In this document: piece after piece, positions 30,847 to 41,412 of the stretch
Position numbering within the stretch: the stretch's first letter is position 1
Layout: each line of letters starts with the position of its first letter
Source: Lepidostoma basale
Taxonomy: Eukaryota; Arthropoda; Insecta; Trichoptera; Lepidostomatidae
Direction: 5' to 3'
Assembly: GCA_022606425.2 (NCBI GenBank)
Contig: JAHDVF020000240.1
Span: 3,185,501 to 3,249,500 of the forward strand
DNA length: 64,000 nt
Translations under genes and position numbers: made by a program
Notes under the pieces: generated by a model
Seen by the model: only the letters and a program-made list of their open reading frames with translations
The model's database searches: none
Told to the model about the DNA's origin: nothing

Positions 30847-31131
30847 ATGAAATAAAACGTTGTTTTTTAACTAAAGGTGTTTTTTTAGAGGCATACAAAT
30901 TCAAAATGAAAAAAAAAATACATTAAAAATAATTTTAATGTCTATGATATTGGCTTTACAGACTGGCGTACACCAGTCTGTCGTTGCCAGCGAGCTTGGC
31001 GAAACCGGTCGCTATTGAAATAAATATAAAAGTGGAAGTACTTGTAGTTAAAAAAACATCTTTTTATTTAATTATTATTTAAAATGAACATCCATCAAGA
31101 GATTTCAGTAAAATCATTTGATTATCTTAAA
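30847..31131 (+). mobile_element. H2 hammerhead-repeat element
   Basis: Shares the outer ends AATAAAACGTTGTTTTTTAA and TCAGTAAAATCATTTGATTA with the H2 copy at 48.1 kb. AAATAATA at 30839-30846 and 31132-31139 is a likely 8-bp target duplication. The left ribozyme is replaced by a block also seen, inverted, at 13.6 kb. Confidence 0.62.
30971..31015 (+). ncRNA. hammerhead-like motif, H2
   Basis: CCAGU, CUGUCGU, U, helix II GCCAG...UUGGC, GAAA, ACCGGU, UC, GCU. The core reads CUGUCGU, two changes from CUGANGA. Helix I (CAG/CUG type) and helix III are kept. Confidence 0.4.
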
Positions 31132-31144
31132 AAATAATATCTTA

Positions 31145-31750
31145 ATTTGGAAAACTGTTTTTTTTTTCCAAAATAGATTTAAAATATAAAGAAATAGACG
31201 TGATTGCAATATATTACTTCGCGGAAACTTTCAATAAAAGTCATACGATGTATTTATAATATAGTATAAAAAGATCACAATTTTTTTTATAGCAAAATTA
31301 ATTGTAGTTAAGTAAGTTACTTAACTTAATGGTAAAAAAATATTTTTTTGAACCAAATTTTCGGTGAAACATATTTCGGTATGCATGGTATAAATTGTGA
31401 GGAGAATATAGTGAGGAGTACCTATAATATATTTATATAATATTAACGTACTTACATATATTATATCCTCGGTCTAATGTGGAAACTTCGATCAAAATCA
31501 ATGATTGGGAAGGAGCTATAGATGAAGAAAGTCACACTCCGATAATCCACCAGTTCCAAATCCAAACATCAATCACTTACCTGTGAAAAAAGAAGAAATG
31601 ACAAAATTAAAAAAAAAAATCATTTGAAGATTTTACAAATTGAAGGAATTTATGATAACGCATCGGAAATAAAATCAAATAAATGCGTTTCATCATTATT
31701 TACGAGGATATACCCAGCATGAACATTACTAAAAGACAAGAAAGAAAAAT
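31145..31750. other. AT-rich sequence, no gene recognised
   Basis: Many T and A runs; no recognisable coding or repeat content. Confidence 0.45.
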
Positions 31751-31754
31751 GAGT

Positions 31755-32280
31755 ATTTGATTAATTTGGTCATGCAATGCATTGGTCTTCCACGGTTTCT
31801 CTTTCGACTCACACTACTTGTAAACAACATTTTAACCATTCTTCTCTCGTCAATTTGATCCATATGTCCAAACCATTATCTTCTTCTTCTTCGAGTGCCG
31901 TATCAGGTCTCCCTGACGTTGACAATCACTCCGGCGAAGGCTTCTCTATCTTGTGCAACCCGGAAAAGCTCCCCCACATGTCTCATCCCAGTCCAGTCTC
32001 TTATGTTGCACAGCCAAGACGTTTGCTTTCTACCAGGACCACGCTGCCCCTCAATTTTTCCCATCAGTATTAGTCGGAGCAAACTGTATTTATCTCCCAT
32101 AAAGGGATCCTTAATTTATTTTACTTATGATGCAATCATCTGCCTTACATTTTTTCCTTATTTCGTCGTTCGGTATTCTATTATAAATCATTTATCCGCA
32201 CGTTCTTCTCAGTAATCTAATTTCTACGGCATTTATCCCACTTTCATCCTTCTTTTGCCAACGGAAAAAAGTAAATGTTT
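31755..32280 (-). mobile_element. RTE-A LINE fragment, split by RTE-D
   Basis: Resembles the 4.3 kb subfamily (plus-strand TTGATTAATTTGGTCATG and TGCAATCATCTGCCTTACAT). Its 3' terminus is missing. It resumes after RTE-D at AAAGGGATCCTTAATT. Confidence 0.68.
31873..32097 (-). mobile_element. RTE-D LINE 3' end inside RTE-A
   Basis: Minus strand encodes GDKYSLLRLILMGKIEGQRG, SWLCNIRDWTGM and ELFRVAQDREAFAGVIVNV, then a (GAA)n tail. The frame is open over 65 codons. A short CCAT at both junctions may be the target duplication. Confidence 0.72.
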
Positions 32281-32302
32281 AAAAAGTGTTATATAAATAC
32301 AA

Positions 32303-32954
32303 CTAACTAACTAACTAACTAACCATCACGCCGTCTCCCCGAAGGGGTAGGCAGAAAGAATGGACTGCCACACTTTTCTTTCCTGACATATTTCTCTCGC
32401 TTCCTCAACATTCATACATCGTGTCATGCACGCGCGTCGATTTCTCTGACTCCTCACATGGCCGACATTCAATATTTGATTTATTTGATCGTGCCACGTT
32501 TTCCTCGGTCTTCCTCTATTTCTGGTTCCATTAACATCATTAACATATAATTTTTTTACCATTCTTTCTTCATTCATTCTTTCCATATGTCCAAACCATC
32601 TTTATGATCCTTTCATTATTTTGTTCATGACACCATCATTCGCACCGTATTCACTTCTTATATTTTCATTCGACACTCTATCATACACAGAGTATCCACA
32701 CATTCGTCTAAGAGATCTAATTTCTACTGTATTTGTTCTACTTTCATCCTTCTTTTGCCAGTTCCATGCTTTGCTTCCATACATAAGGGTCGGTAGAAGA
32801 ACACCATTGTGCACTGCCATTCTAGCTTTTCTGGATAGGTTTTTGTTTGCGATGACAACTTTAAGAGCACCATTCACTTTGTTACCTGCCCCAACCCAAC
32901 TTTCAATATCTCTTGTAAACATACTACCTAAATACACTGTTATATGTTATATGT
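32303..32954 (-). mobile_element. RTE-A LINE, 652-bp insertion with 11-bp target duplication
   Basis: TATAAATACAA at 32292-32302 and 32955-32965 bounds the copy. Two open frames cover it: 111 codons with YLGSMFTRD, VGAGNKVNGALKVV, VLLPTLMYGSKAWNWQ and MRSLRRMCGYSVYDRVS, and 86 codons with MERMNEERMVKKLYVNDVNG to AYPFGETA. A single frameshift separates them. Among the youngest RTE-A copies here. Confidence 0.88.
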
Positions 32955-32969
32955 TATAAATACAATGTT

Positions 32970-33320
32970 TTCAAAAAGTTCTTCAAATATTAAAGTTTGT
33001 TTCTTTGTAAAGCTTCTATGTACGCTGTGTCACATCCTAACAATTAAGTTAGGTTTACAATTGACCTACTTCCTAATGTCAGTCAAGCGTTAGATTTTGT
33101 ATGCAAAATACAACAATGAAATTAAAGCCAAATTGGTTTTCCGATGCATTCCAATTAAATCGAGATTAATTCATTCAGCCATTCGTCATTACGTGTCCTA
33201 CAGACGTGGCTGGGAGGCCACTGAGGAGATGAATCACCGATGATGTGTGCCATGACCATGTCAACGAATAACGAAACGCTGGGGCGGCTTTCATAAAGGA
33301 CATTAATTCAACAACAACAA
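32970..33320. other. unassigned sequence
   Basis: Mixed composition, no ORF or repeat recognised. Confidence 0.35.
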
Positions 33321-33324
33321 TTAC

Positions 33325-33520
33325 AAACATTTAACCGTTTCCGTGGTGGGGTAAGCAGAAAAAATGTGAATGAGACATAGAACATAGGACATGGAGGATT
33401 CCCACCGCTTACCCGAAGCTGTTTTAGGCAATCGGCTTCGTCTGCTTCGCTCATTCATTCCCTAGGCCCATCCGTCGTCCATGCGGGACTTACGTTAGAA
33501 AAAAACATGTATAAAAGGAA
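33325..33520 (-). mobile_element. possible divergent RTE-type 3' end
   Basis: ATTTAACCGTTTCCGTGGTG then GGGTAAGCAGAAA parallels the RTE-A 3' terminus pattern AACCATCACGCCGTCTCCCC...GGGTAGGCAGAAA. It is too divergent for a firm call. Confidence 0.3.
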
Positions 33521-33621
33521 TCAAGAGGAACCAGGCCACATTTAATCTACTGCTATTTTCCTCTATGTCCCGCCTTACATGCAGATAACATTAAAACACT
33601 TAAAAATATTTCTAAACAAAA

Positions 33622-34125
33622 TATTCTTCTTCTTCTTCTTCTTCTTTTGATAGATCTGACGATCTGTGACACAGAAATCATATCTCGTCGGATGATGAGA
33701 TCCAGCTGTCCCTCCATCTCTTAGGCGGTCTTCCAGGTGGGCGGTGTCCGGATGGGATTTCATAGGCGGCTGTATATGCGAGTCTGTCACCATCCATTCA
33801 GACTACATGGTCTCTCCAGTTTCTTCTTCTGGATCTACTCCACTGAACGATATCCTCTATTTCGCAGGTTTTTCTTATGTCTGCGTTGCGGACACGATCT
33901 CGGAGGGTTTTTCCAGTAATTGATCTTAGGACCTTCATCTCCGATGTTCTTAGTAGTCCCTTGGTTCGCACAGTGTCAGCCCGCGTCTCTACAGCGTACG
34001 TCATGATGGGTCGCACGCATGTTTTTTAGATTCTGATCTTGCTGTCGATACGCATGTGCTTGTTTTTCCAGACCAGATTCTTCAGGCATCCTGACACGGC
34101 TGAGGCTTTACTGACTTGTTCAATA
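33622..34125 (-). mobile_element. RTE-B LINE, 500-bp 3' copy
   Basis: Minus strand, in order: SKASAVSGCLKNLVWKNKHM, TCVRPIMTYAVETRADTVRT, MKVLRSITGKTLRDRVRNAD, DIVQWSRSRRRNWRDHVV, RLAYTAAYEIPSGHR, GRPPKRWRDSWISS and a (GAA)n tail. Only isolated stops interrupt it. Nearly identical in its 3' part to the 3.3 kb insertion. Confidence 0.82.
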
Positions 34126-34595
34126 ACTCCGCCGTTGCCAGTCCCAAGCCTGGATGAGAAAGGAGGAGGGTCACTGGGTTAGGCTAGCCACCTGCCCGGG
34201 GTAAAAAAGATTCGCGCCCATAGTACAGAAAACAACAAAATATATAAAAGGAAAAAAAAGACAAGGGATTAAATGGGAAGCGGACTCATGGACACATGAC
34301 ATTATATAGCGGACACGGGACAGGTCAAGGGAACAGAACATTCCAAAAATCTCAAAAAAAATATATATATTAAGAAATCGCCGCGATGAGGAGGGCGAGG
34401 CCCAGCACTGCAGGCAGCACCCCACCCCTATTGAGGCAATCAGTACACCCTCAGAGGGGTCAGAGACGGCACAATTACGGCGACTCCCGGCGAGACAGCC
34501 TATCGTTAAAACAAGAGCAGCAGCTCAAAGATTAACGGGTTAAAGGGCACAAGTAGCTCGCAGGGGAATGGGGACGGCTAAGTGCCAGCCTCGGC
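34126..34595 (+). other. GC-richer segment, possible retroelement 5' region
   Basis: GTTGCCAGTCCCAAGCCTGG, CCACCTGCCCGGGGTAAAAAA and CACCCCACCCCTATTGAGG mark an island unlike the surrounding DNA. The opening resembles 5' regions of some endonuclease-RT LINEs as I remember them, but no long ORF is present and nothing else in this window matches. Confidence 0.3.
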
Positions 34596-34599
34596 AAAT

Positions 34600-34683
34600 G
34601 CACGAGTCCACGCTCTCACGAACACGCGTTTCCAGTTCCCTCAACGTTCATATAGCGAGGCCTACATGCACGTCCACTGACTT
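34600..34683 (-). mobile_element. RTE-A snippet
   Basis: TTCCCTCAACGTTCATATAG and ACATGCACGTCCACTGA correspond to the MTRCMNVEE block on the minus strand. It abuts J2. Confidence 0.5.
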
Positions 34684-34870
34684 TTGTGTTCGCACAAGAC
34701 ATACCACGAGCCAAGTTTTCCATCTTCCTGCATATCGTTCTAACTACGCTCAGAGCGCGGCAATGTTTCGAATTTGTGACAACTGTAATAAGCATTTTGG
34801 AAACATTGATGTTTTTCATTTGAACGAGCGTCATCATAATTTGATAAGACCATAATTTCCTTACTTTATT
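34684..34870 (+). mobile_element. J2 Jockey-like LINE C-terminal snippet
   Basis: Encodes CVRTRHTTSQVFHLPAYRSN, YAQSAAMFRICDNCNKHFG and NIDVFHLNERHHNLIRP with a stop. These match the J2 blocks at 26.4 kb and 16.26 kb and link those two into one C-terminus. Confidence 0.72.
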
Positions 34871-34887
34871 TTTCTTATATATTTAGT

Positions 34888-35000
34888 CTTATGTCAATGT
34901 TGAGGAAACGATTTGAGAAACATGTCAGGAAAGAAAACTGTGGCAGTCCATTCATCCTGCCCCTTTGGGGAAGACGGCTCGATGATTGGATAATTGGTAA
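34888..35000 (+). mobile_element. RTE-A 3' snippet
   Basis: Matches the NVEE...CQE...WQSI...GETA coding end with CTTTGGGGAAGACGGC, then lacks a clear GTTA tail. Confidence 0.6.
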
Positions 35001-35004
35001 GCTT

Positions 35005-35225
35005 ATCATACGAGTATATAACTTCATTTTAATTAAAACGAATGATAATGTAAGTTTTATATTATATTTTATGGGAATGGCATGTTTCGGCCTTCTTAGG
35101 TATTATCAAATGCCTTAAAAGGGCGAAACATGTCATTCCGATAAAATATAATAAAACTTTTAGAAAACTGATGTTTTTATTCGTATTAATTATTCAATAA
35201 GGAGTTTTACACCATTGTTCAAGAA
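35005..35225. repeat. H5 palindrome with opposed hammerhead-like motifs
   Basis: A minus-strand motif at about 35075-35113 and a plus-strand one at 35104-35142 nearly share a spacer. Plus strand: UUAUCAAAUGCC...GGGCGAAACAUGUC. Minus strand: UUGAUAAUACC...GGCCGAAACAUGCC. Arms extend to TTAATTATTCAATAAGGAG. GAAACAUGUC is intact on the plus strand, but the CUGANGA core is degenerate. Confidence 0.5.
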
Positions 35226-35259
35226 ACAATAAATAATGCATAAAATGTTTACCGTATAT

Positions 35260-35650
35260 TACAAATCTTAAGATTGATTTTTGGTATTCACAACACCACG
35301 CGTAAACCGACACCTATACTAGATTATCCTCTATACTCTCGATTAAGCGTTATTCGTGTATTGATTAACCGGCATTCTACACGCAGATCTCGTATGGAAC
35401 CCTAATCCACAGTGTTGAATAAGTAAACACGACGTAAAAAGGACATTGTGTTCGTATGTAGAGAGTTAAGTCCATTTCCCAGAAGATTTCTATTCCAGAG
35501 GAAGCATCAAAAAGTCAAAGCTTTTATTGTAGTCGGGAGGCAACCACTTCCTCCCTAACGAAAATCGTGATCAAATATTTATTTGATTCACTTAAGTGGG
35601 AACATTTTGACCCCGCCTCCCGGTTTTGTCCCAGGAAATTTAAAAATGTG
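35260..35650. other. unassigned sequence
   Basis: No repeat family or ORF. Composition less AT-rich than average near 35280-35420; possibly host single-copy DNA. Confidence 0.35.
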
Positions 35651-35651
35651 G

Positions 35652-36545
35652 GACGCAGCAAATCAAATCAAATCAAAAGTTTCTTTTCTCAAATAAATCA
35701 GAAACAATAGTAACAGTTTAAGGCATCTATTGTATTAAAGCCTTTGGGAAACTCAATCATATCCTTAAAAACAAGGATATTCCCATGAATTTAAAAAGAA
35801 AAGTGTTTGAAACATGTATCCTCCCTGTGCTTACATATGGTCTGGAAACTATCACCTTAACTGCGAGGACCATATATGTATAAATTAAAATGTACACAGC
35901 GATCTATGGAGAGACAAATGTTAGGCATAAGTCTGAGAGATAGAATCAGAAATGAAGAAATCAGACGCCGGACAAAGGTTGTCGACGTGGTGGATCGTAT
36001 TGCCAGGCTAAAGTGGCAATGGGCAGGTCATGTTGCCAGACAGGGAACAGACAGATGGGCACCCAGAGTCCTAGGATGGAGACCATGGGACATGAAAAGA
36101 GGAATAGGCCGGCCTCAGAAACGTTGGGCCGATGATATTGTCCCTGTCGCGGGTAGCAGGTGGATAAGAGAAGCCCAAAGAAGAGAAAAATGGAAGAAAT
36201 TAGAAGAGGCCTACATCCAGCAGTGGAGAGACGGCTGAAGAAGAAGAAGAAGAAGATTGTATTAAATATAATATAATACCGGGAACGTAAGAGAGATGGT
36301 TCTACTTTAGGAATACAGGATTCTCTCTTTGTCTTCTGAACGTACTTTAACTAACATGAAAGGCGTCGATCTCCGAAGCGATCATATTCAGCAGTTTGAT
36401 TGCTCTCCCCGCCGGTATCACCAGAGGCAGGTTGGTTCTGCATATTGGGAGATAAAACAGTCTGTGCTAACGCTGTCGAAGATAACCATCCGGAATTTAA
36501 GATGGATACCCTCCAAGATGACAGCCCTCCAAGCAAGAAAGTCCA
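35652..36545 (-). mobile_element. J1 Jockey-like LINE 3' end, split by RTE-F
   Basis: Reversed (TTTGA)n tail at 35658-35675, UTR, then after the RTE-F insertion the coding remnant with RTNLPLVIPAGRAIKLLN-like and SEIDAFHVS sequence on the minus strand. Frameshifts near 36420. Confidence 0.75.
35740..36255 (+). mobile_element. RTE-F LINE, 516-bp insertion with 11-bp target duplication
   Basis: ATTGTATTAAA at 35729-35739 and 36256-36266, both inside J1. Encodes FGKLNHILKNKDIPMNLKRK and VFETCILPVLTYGLETITLT. After one frameshift a 120-codon frame (35876-36238) follows: QRSMERQMLGISLRDRIRNE, LKWQWAGHVARQGTDRW, GRPQKRWADDIVP and EAYIQQWRDG-stop. Tail (GAA)n. This is the commonest style of RTE C-terminus in insects as far as I know. 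Confidence 0.9.
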
Positions 36546-37065
36546 ATTTCGTTTTCGTTTTAAATATTATAATTAAAAATAAAATTGATTCACAATAGTT
36601 TGTGGTGTGCAAATATTTGTAATATTAAGAATAAATCGATCGCTAAAAATGGTTTTTGTCAATATCGATATGCAATTTTAAACTAAACGACAAATAAGTT
36701 AAATGTAATTGTAAATCATATTAACATTGATATACACATACGAGTACATAATAATATTTTATTTTTTCTATTATATTAGTCATAAAAAACTTATTGCTGT
36801 TAAATATAGACAAAATACTTTGCTTTGGCCAAATAATATGGGTTGATCCTGAGCAAGATTCCTTAAAAAAATCTTAATTTCCATTTAAAAAATATATTTT
36901 CTACACATCTTCAATGTTTTATTTTTGACCAAATATGATCATAATGTGTAATACAAATAATAATAAATGAAAAAACATATTATTATTTGACTACAATAAA
37001 AAATAAAATAGTGAAATTAGCCCTTTAATTATACTATACAACTGAAACCATTTTTTCCCTTTTCG
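36546..37065. other. AT-rich sequence, no gene recognised
   Basis: No ORF or repeat identified. Confidence 0.45.
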
Positions 37066-37069
37066 AGTT

Positions 37070-37230
37070 TTTTTTTTACATTTTTCGAAGGGATTCATCA
37101 TCGGAAGAACATTATAAACTATGATATATCGTTTTCCCGATGATGAAGGTGTAAATTCCGAAACATGTCTAGAAAAATAAGCCCAAGAGTGGAAAAAACA
37201 GTATATTAATTCATAAAAAAATCGCTTTTA
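37070..37230. repeat. H9 palindrome with hammerhead-like half
   Basis: Plus strand at 37137-37172: CCGAUGA, U, GAA...UUC, CGAAACAUGUC, UAG. It has U4C in the core but a complete 3' half; a decayed inverse lies at 37085-37110. The arm AGAAAAATAA...AGTGGAAAAAACAG is also seen at 50.1 kb. Confidence 0.45.
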
Positions 37231-37249
37231 TGGAATTATAGTGTTAACG

Positions 37250-38080
37250 CCTTAAGTTTATCTTAAAAAAATTTATCGTATATCTAAAATCACAACCGTG
37301 AGTGGTGTAGATTTAAGACAAATAATTGTAGTTGTAATTACCGAGTACCACAGTTTGCGAACCACCGTAAAATCGCTTTACCCGAAAGGTAGAAATTTAT
37401 TTACCCAGCATTGTCCATTCGCAACACCATTCATCTCATATTTGCAGTCCATTAATACATTACAAGATTTATTCTCTTTGATAGTTGATTGTTAAACTGT
37501 CAAGTCATGATAGTAACTTTAATTTTCCGATGACGAATCAGACAGTGGTTCTTGCTGGTCCATTTAAACCAGTGTTGCCCAAACTTATTTGATCCATGGC
37601 CCCCCTTTCAATCACAAAAATAAAAAATTGGAAATTTAAATAAAATAAAACAGAAATATGTTATGACCTTTTTATGTACTTATCATATAGTGTTATTAAT
37701 AATATACGTAGAGATACGACTTAAATTGTAGAGTAATTAATATTTATTAAATAATCATAATAAGAAAGACGAACCTGGTGTACTGTCTATTACGAACCTG
37801 ATCTGAAATCATCAAAAAATATATTCAAATATGAGAATATACATTTTTTGAGTTTTGAAACATCACAAAATCATAGATAATATTTATATTTATGGTGATT
37901 GAATCAAAAACTCTTGGTATGTTTAATAACAAATAAGATAAGTATAGAATCCTGTAATACCATTTTTAAAAATTCTATAAGGTTATACATATTAGCACCT
38001 CATGGCTCGTTTTGTGCTTCTCAGGACTCCCCTAAAAAATAGTAAATTGCGACAAAGTACAGTGTTTTAAGTAAAGCAGT
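37250..38080. other. no gene recognised
   Basis: CAGTGTTGCCCAAACTTATT then TGATCCATGGCCCCCC at 37571-37609 looks like the terminal repeat of a hAT-type non-autonomous element, but I find no matching right end. Confidence 0.35.
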
Positions 38081-38089
38081 TAATTACAT

Positions 38090-38510
38090 TTTTATTAAAA
38101 ATCAATACGAATGAAAACGTTTGTTTTCTTGAAGGTTTATTATAATTTATGGGAATGACATGTTTCGACTATCTGAGGTATTCTCAAATTATATTATGAT
38201 AATGCCTTTGACAGGCAAAACATGTCATTCCCATAAATTATGTATTGTTCCTTGAATAATGATATAAAATTACATATTAAATAATTAATACGAATGAATA
38301 TGAGAATGCAATATTATCATATTTTATGTGAATGAAATATATCGCCTGTCATTATCATATGTCTGTGCACATTTGATAATGTCTTAGACAGGCGTAACAT
38401 CTCATTCACATAAAATATAATAAAACTTATAGAAAATTGACCTGTTCATTTGTATTAATTATTTAATATGGAATTTAACATAAATGTTCAAGAAACAATA
38501 TTTTTCTTTT
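38090..38510. repeat. two successive H5 palindromes
   Basis: First unit 38100-38290: GAATGACATGTTTCGACTAT facing GACAGGCAAAACATGTCATT. Second unit 38290-38500: GAAATATATCGCCTGTCATT facing TAGACAGGCGTAACATCTCA. Both have the H5 arms (TTTCTAGAAG or relatives, ending TTAATTATTTAATATGG). Each ribozyme core carries changes, so activity is unlikely. Confidence 0.5.
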
Positions 38511-38511
38511 T

Positions 38512-38900
38512 CTTGTTCTGTCACTCCTCCTTCTCCACCAGACTCTATCGTATGCCTGATGCCTAATATCATCCCAGTAGAGGCCTGCTGCTTTGACCTC
38601 GTCTTTCCTCGCTTCCTCTTTCCCCCCCATAGGGGACCAGTCTAGTGCGCCCTGAGTGATGCGAGCTGAGTTCCGTCTCAGAGTGTGACCAATCCACAGC
38701 CATTTGCGTCTAGCGACTTGTTATCTGATTGTTTTTTCGCCTGCCATGGTCCAGAGAACGGAATTTGATACTGTTTGGGGCCAATAGATCTTGAATTTTG
38801 AGCGAAAGCACCTATTTATAAACAATTTATAAACGGAGTTTTGCAATAACGTCCACGGTAAATTTCTAAGTCTCACATCCGTACAGCAGTAAGCTTTCAA
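38512..38900 (-). mobile_element. RTE-G LINE 3' fragment
   Basis: Minus strand read in frame pieces: LLYGCETW-like start, LWIGHTLRRNSARITQGALD, WSPMGGKRKRGK and the RHTIESGGEGGVTEQ-like end. The same blocks occur on the plus strand at 46.05-46.31 kb (WIGHTLRRKPACITQGTLDW). No tail visible. Confidence 0.6.
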
Positions 38901-38949
38901 TAAACAATAAATATTTTTTAATCTTTTGTGTTTTATGCATGTTAAATAA

Positions 38950-39620
38950 TTTTCGCTTTCATTGATACATTCTTGTTTCCAATAACTATTTTTAAAGCTC
39001 CATTCACTTTGTTACTCTTTCAAGATCACTGTCCGGCCATCCGCTGTGAACATGCAACCTAAATAAACAAATTCCCTCACCTGTTTTAAGATTTCTTCAT
39101 TCACACTTATATTACAAACGTTCACAATAGAGTTCTGGTCCCAATCCTTATGTATTGAAGCGAAGCATGGAACTGGCAGAAGAAATATGTGAGCAGAATA
39201 AATGCGGTAGAGATGAGGTACCTAAGACGTATGTGTGGTAGAACGATGTACGACAGAATCTCAAATGCTGATATTAGAAAGGAATATAGAGCGAAAGAAG
39301 GTATTATGAACAAAATTACGAAAGGATCTCTGCTTTGGTTTGGACATATGGAGCGCATGGGTGAAGAAATATACATTAACAATATACGTTAACAATGTAA
39401 ATGGAGTACGGAGTCGAGGTAGACCGAGGAAAACATGGCATGACCAAATTAATCAAATTTTAAAGGTTGGTCATGTCAGAAGCCGGAAGAATCGACGTTC
39501 GTGTATGACTCGCTGTATGAATGTGGAGGAAACTAGAGAGGTATGTCAGAATAGAGTAGTGTGGCGGTCCATTCTCTCTGCCTACCTCTGCGGGGAAACG
39601 GCGGGTTGGTTTGTTGTTGT
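38950..39620. mobile_element. RTE-A LINE with inverted 5' segment
   Basis: 38950-39119 reads on the minus strand as LKQVREFVYLGCMFTADGRT, NKVNGALKIVIGNKN-like and KAK. From 39120 the plus strand continues VHNRVLVPILMY...EMRYLRRMCGRTMYDRIS, GSLLWFGHMERM, RGRPRKTWHDQI, NRRSCMTRCMNVEETRE and AYLCGETAG. The two parts are contiguous in the family protein but opposite in orientation. The tail is TTTGTTGTTG, as in the 16.5 kb variant. Confidence 0.8.
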
Positions 39621-39895
39621 CAAATAATTTTGTAATAAATATAAAGTTTTTAGCGTAAAACTAAAATGAAAACATAGAAACGACATACTATGAGAGTTAC
39701 TTGTTGAGAAAAGATAAAAATAAATCTTTATAGAGAGTATCATGTTTGCAGAGATAAGATAGATAAGAGTTTCAAGGTTGCTCGGAAGATAAGGGAACTC
39801 TTATTTAACGGTTAGTTTATCTATTTACAATCACGTTTTCTTTGAGAATTTCTTATGCGGGAGACGCGCCATCGACAACATTAAAAAATACAAAA

Positions 39896-40105
39896 CTAAC
39901 TAACTAACCATCACGCCGTTTCCCCGGATGAGTAGGCAGAAAGGATGGACCGCCATACTGCTCTGTCATGACATACCTCTCTAGCTTTTCTTTACATTCG
40001 TACATCATAACATGCACGCTCGTCAATTGATAATCATTCCGACTTAGATAGTGGCCGCCTTTCAGTATTTGATTAATTTTGTCATGCCATGCTTTCCTTG
40101 ACTTT
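39896..40105 (-). mobile_element. RTE-A LINE 3' fragment
   Basis: GTTA tail (reverse) then the C-terminal coding end back to the WHDQI-like block on the minus strand, where it meets sequence leading into a SINE. Confidence 0.72.
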
Positions 40106-40129
40106 ACAACGAGTCCAACATAGTTATGT

Positions 40130-40300
40130 TGACCTTCGTGGCAGAGTGATAAGAGCTCTGACTTACATACCGAAGGTCCCGGGTTCGATTCCCGTGTGAT
40201 TTTCACACTGTCTTTGGTCTGGTGTGGAATTCTCGTGACAATAAAATGGGCATAGATTGGCTACCTATAACATGTCATAAGAATCGATTGGGTTCAAAAG
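40130..40300 (+). mobile_element. tRNA-derived SINE, truncated
   Basis: B box GGTTCGATTCC at 40182-40192. The A box region is worn (TGGCAGAGTGA). The body follows to ATCGATTGGGTTC, where it stops short of the family end. About 15 bp is deleted after the B box. Confidence 0.75.
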
Positions 40301-40334
40301 AACTGTTGTATAAAGAGAAAAAAAAAAACAGCTT

Positions 40335-41130
40335 ACAAAAATACAGCGTCTTAGATGGTTTGGACACCTCCAGCGAATGGAAAAAGATTGAATCCCAGGG
40401 AAGATTCTCAATACCACATTCATACAGCGAGTCATACACGAACGTCGATTCTTCCGGCTTCTTATTAGACCAACCATTAAAATTTGATTAATTTGGTCAT
40501 GCCATGTTTTCTTCGTTCCTCGACTCCATACTCCATATACATCTTCAACTTATACTTTCTTAACCATTCTTTCTCCATCTGAGTTTTTATACAGACACCT
40601 GTGTGTGTATGGAAGTGTGACAAGATTGGCCAAATATATTATATATTTTTTATTTGTCTAAGAAATCTCATCTTCATGTGTGGAACTGAAGCTGGCAGTT
40701 GGCAAAATAAGGATGAAAGTAGGGTAAATGCTGCTGAAATGAAATAGCTAAGAAGAATGAATGATTTTTTATTTGATAGAATGCCGAACGAAGAAGTAAG
40801 AAACGAATGTAAGGCAGATGGAAGTATCCTAATCACTTAGATAGTTTGGACATATGGAACGAATGAATGAGAGAATAATCGTCAAAATATTATATTAATT
40901 ACAAGTAATGTCAATGGAAAAATAAGTCGTGGAAGGTCAAGGAAAAAATAGCATTACTAAATTAATTAACTACTAAAAGACGGCAATGTTTGAAATCGGT
41001 ACAACCAATGAGTGAATGTTAAGATGTATACTATGGTATATGTAGAAAATGTGAGAAATATATCAGGATAGAACAGTGTGGCGGTCCATCGTTTATATCT
41101 ACCCCTCCGGGAAAACAGCGTGATGGTTAG
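40335..41130. mobile_element. RTE-A LINE pieces in mixed orientation
   Basis: A short plus-strand RLRWFGHLQRME block (40340-40385) is followed by a minus-strand fragment with RSRKNRRSCMTRCMN (40410-40595). A plus-strand copy then runs from about 40600 to the tail GCGTGATGGTTAGTTAG near 41130, with LRRMNDFLFDRMPNEEVRNE and SGRSRK-like blocks. Heavily mutated. Confidence 0.62.
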
Positions 41131-41147
41131 TTAGTTAGTTTTATTAA

Positions 41148-41325
41148 GGAAAACATAGCAGCACAAAACTAATACCATTTTAAAAGTCATTAATGATAGA
41201 AATCGTTAGAATCGACGTGAGTATATGACTTTCAGTATGAATGTGGAGAGAGAGATGTGTCAGGATAGAGTAATGAGGCTGTCCATTTTCTGCACCTGCT
41301 CTTTCGCGAAAACGACGTGATGATT
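41148..41325 (+). mobile_element. RTE-A 3' fragment, degraded
   Basis: Begins AGGAAAACATAGCAGCACAA (the RKTWHDQ block) and ends GAAAACGACGTGATGATT. It follows the previous RTE-A copy almost directly, so it may be a second insertion next to the first tail. Confidence 0.6.
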
Positions 41326-41412
41326 TCTTATAATAATAATATAATAAATTGGATGATTTTTATGAATTAATCATCGCAAGGGTGCTGTAGCTCTATTTTA
41401 TGAACTAGTTGA

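Noticed and set aside
37571..37609. hAT transposon
   Set aside because: One end resembles a hAT terminal repeat, but no opposite end, 8-bp duplication or transposase was found, so it is mentioned only within an unassigned stretch.
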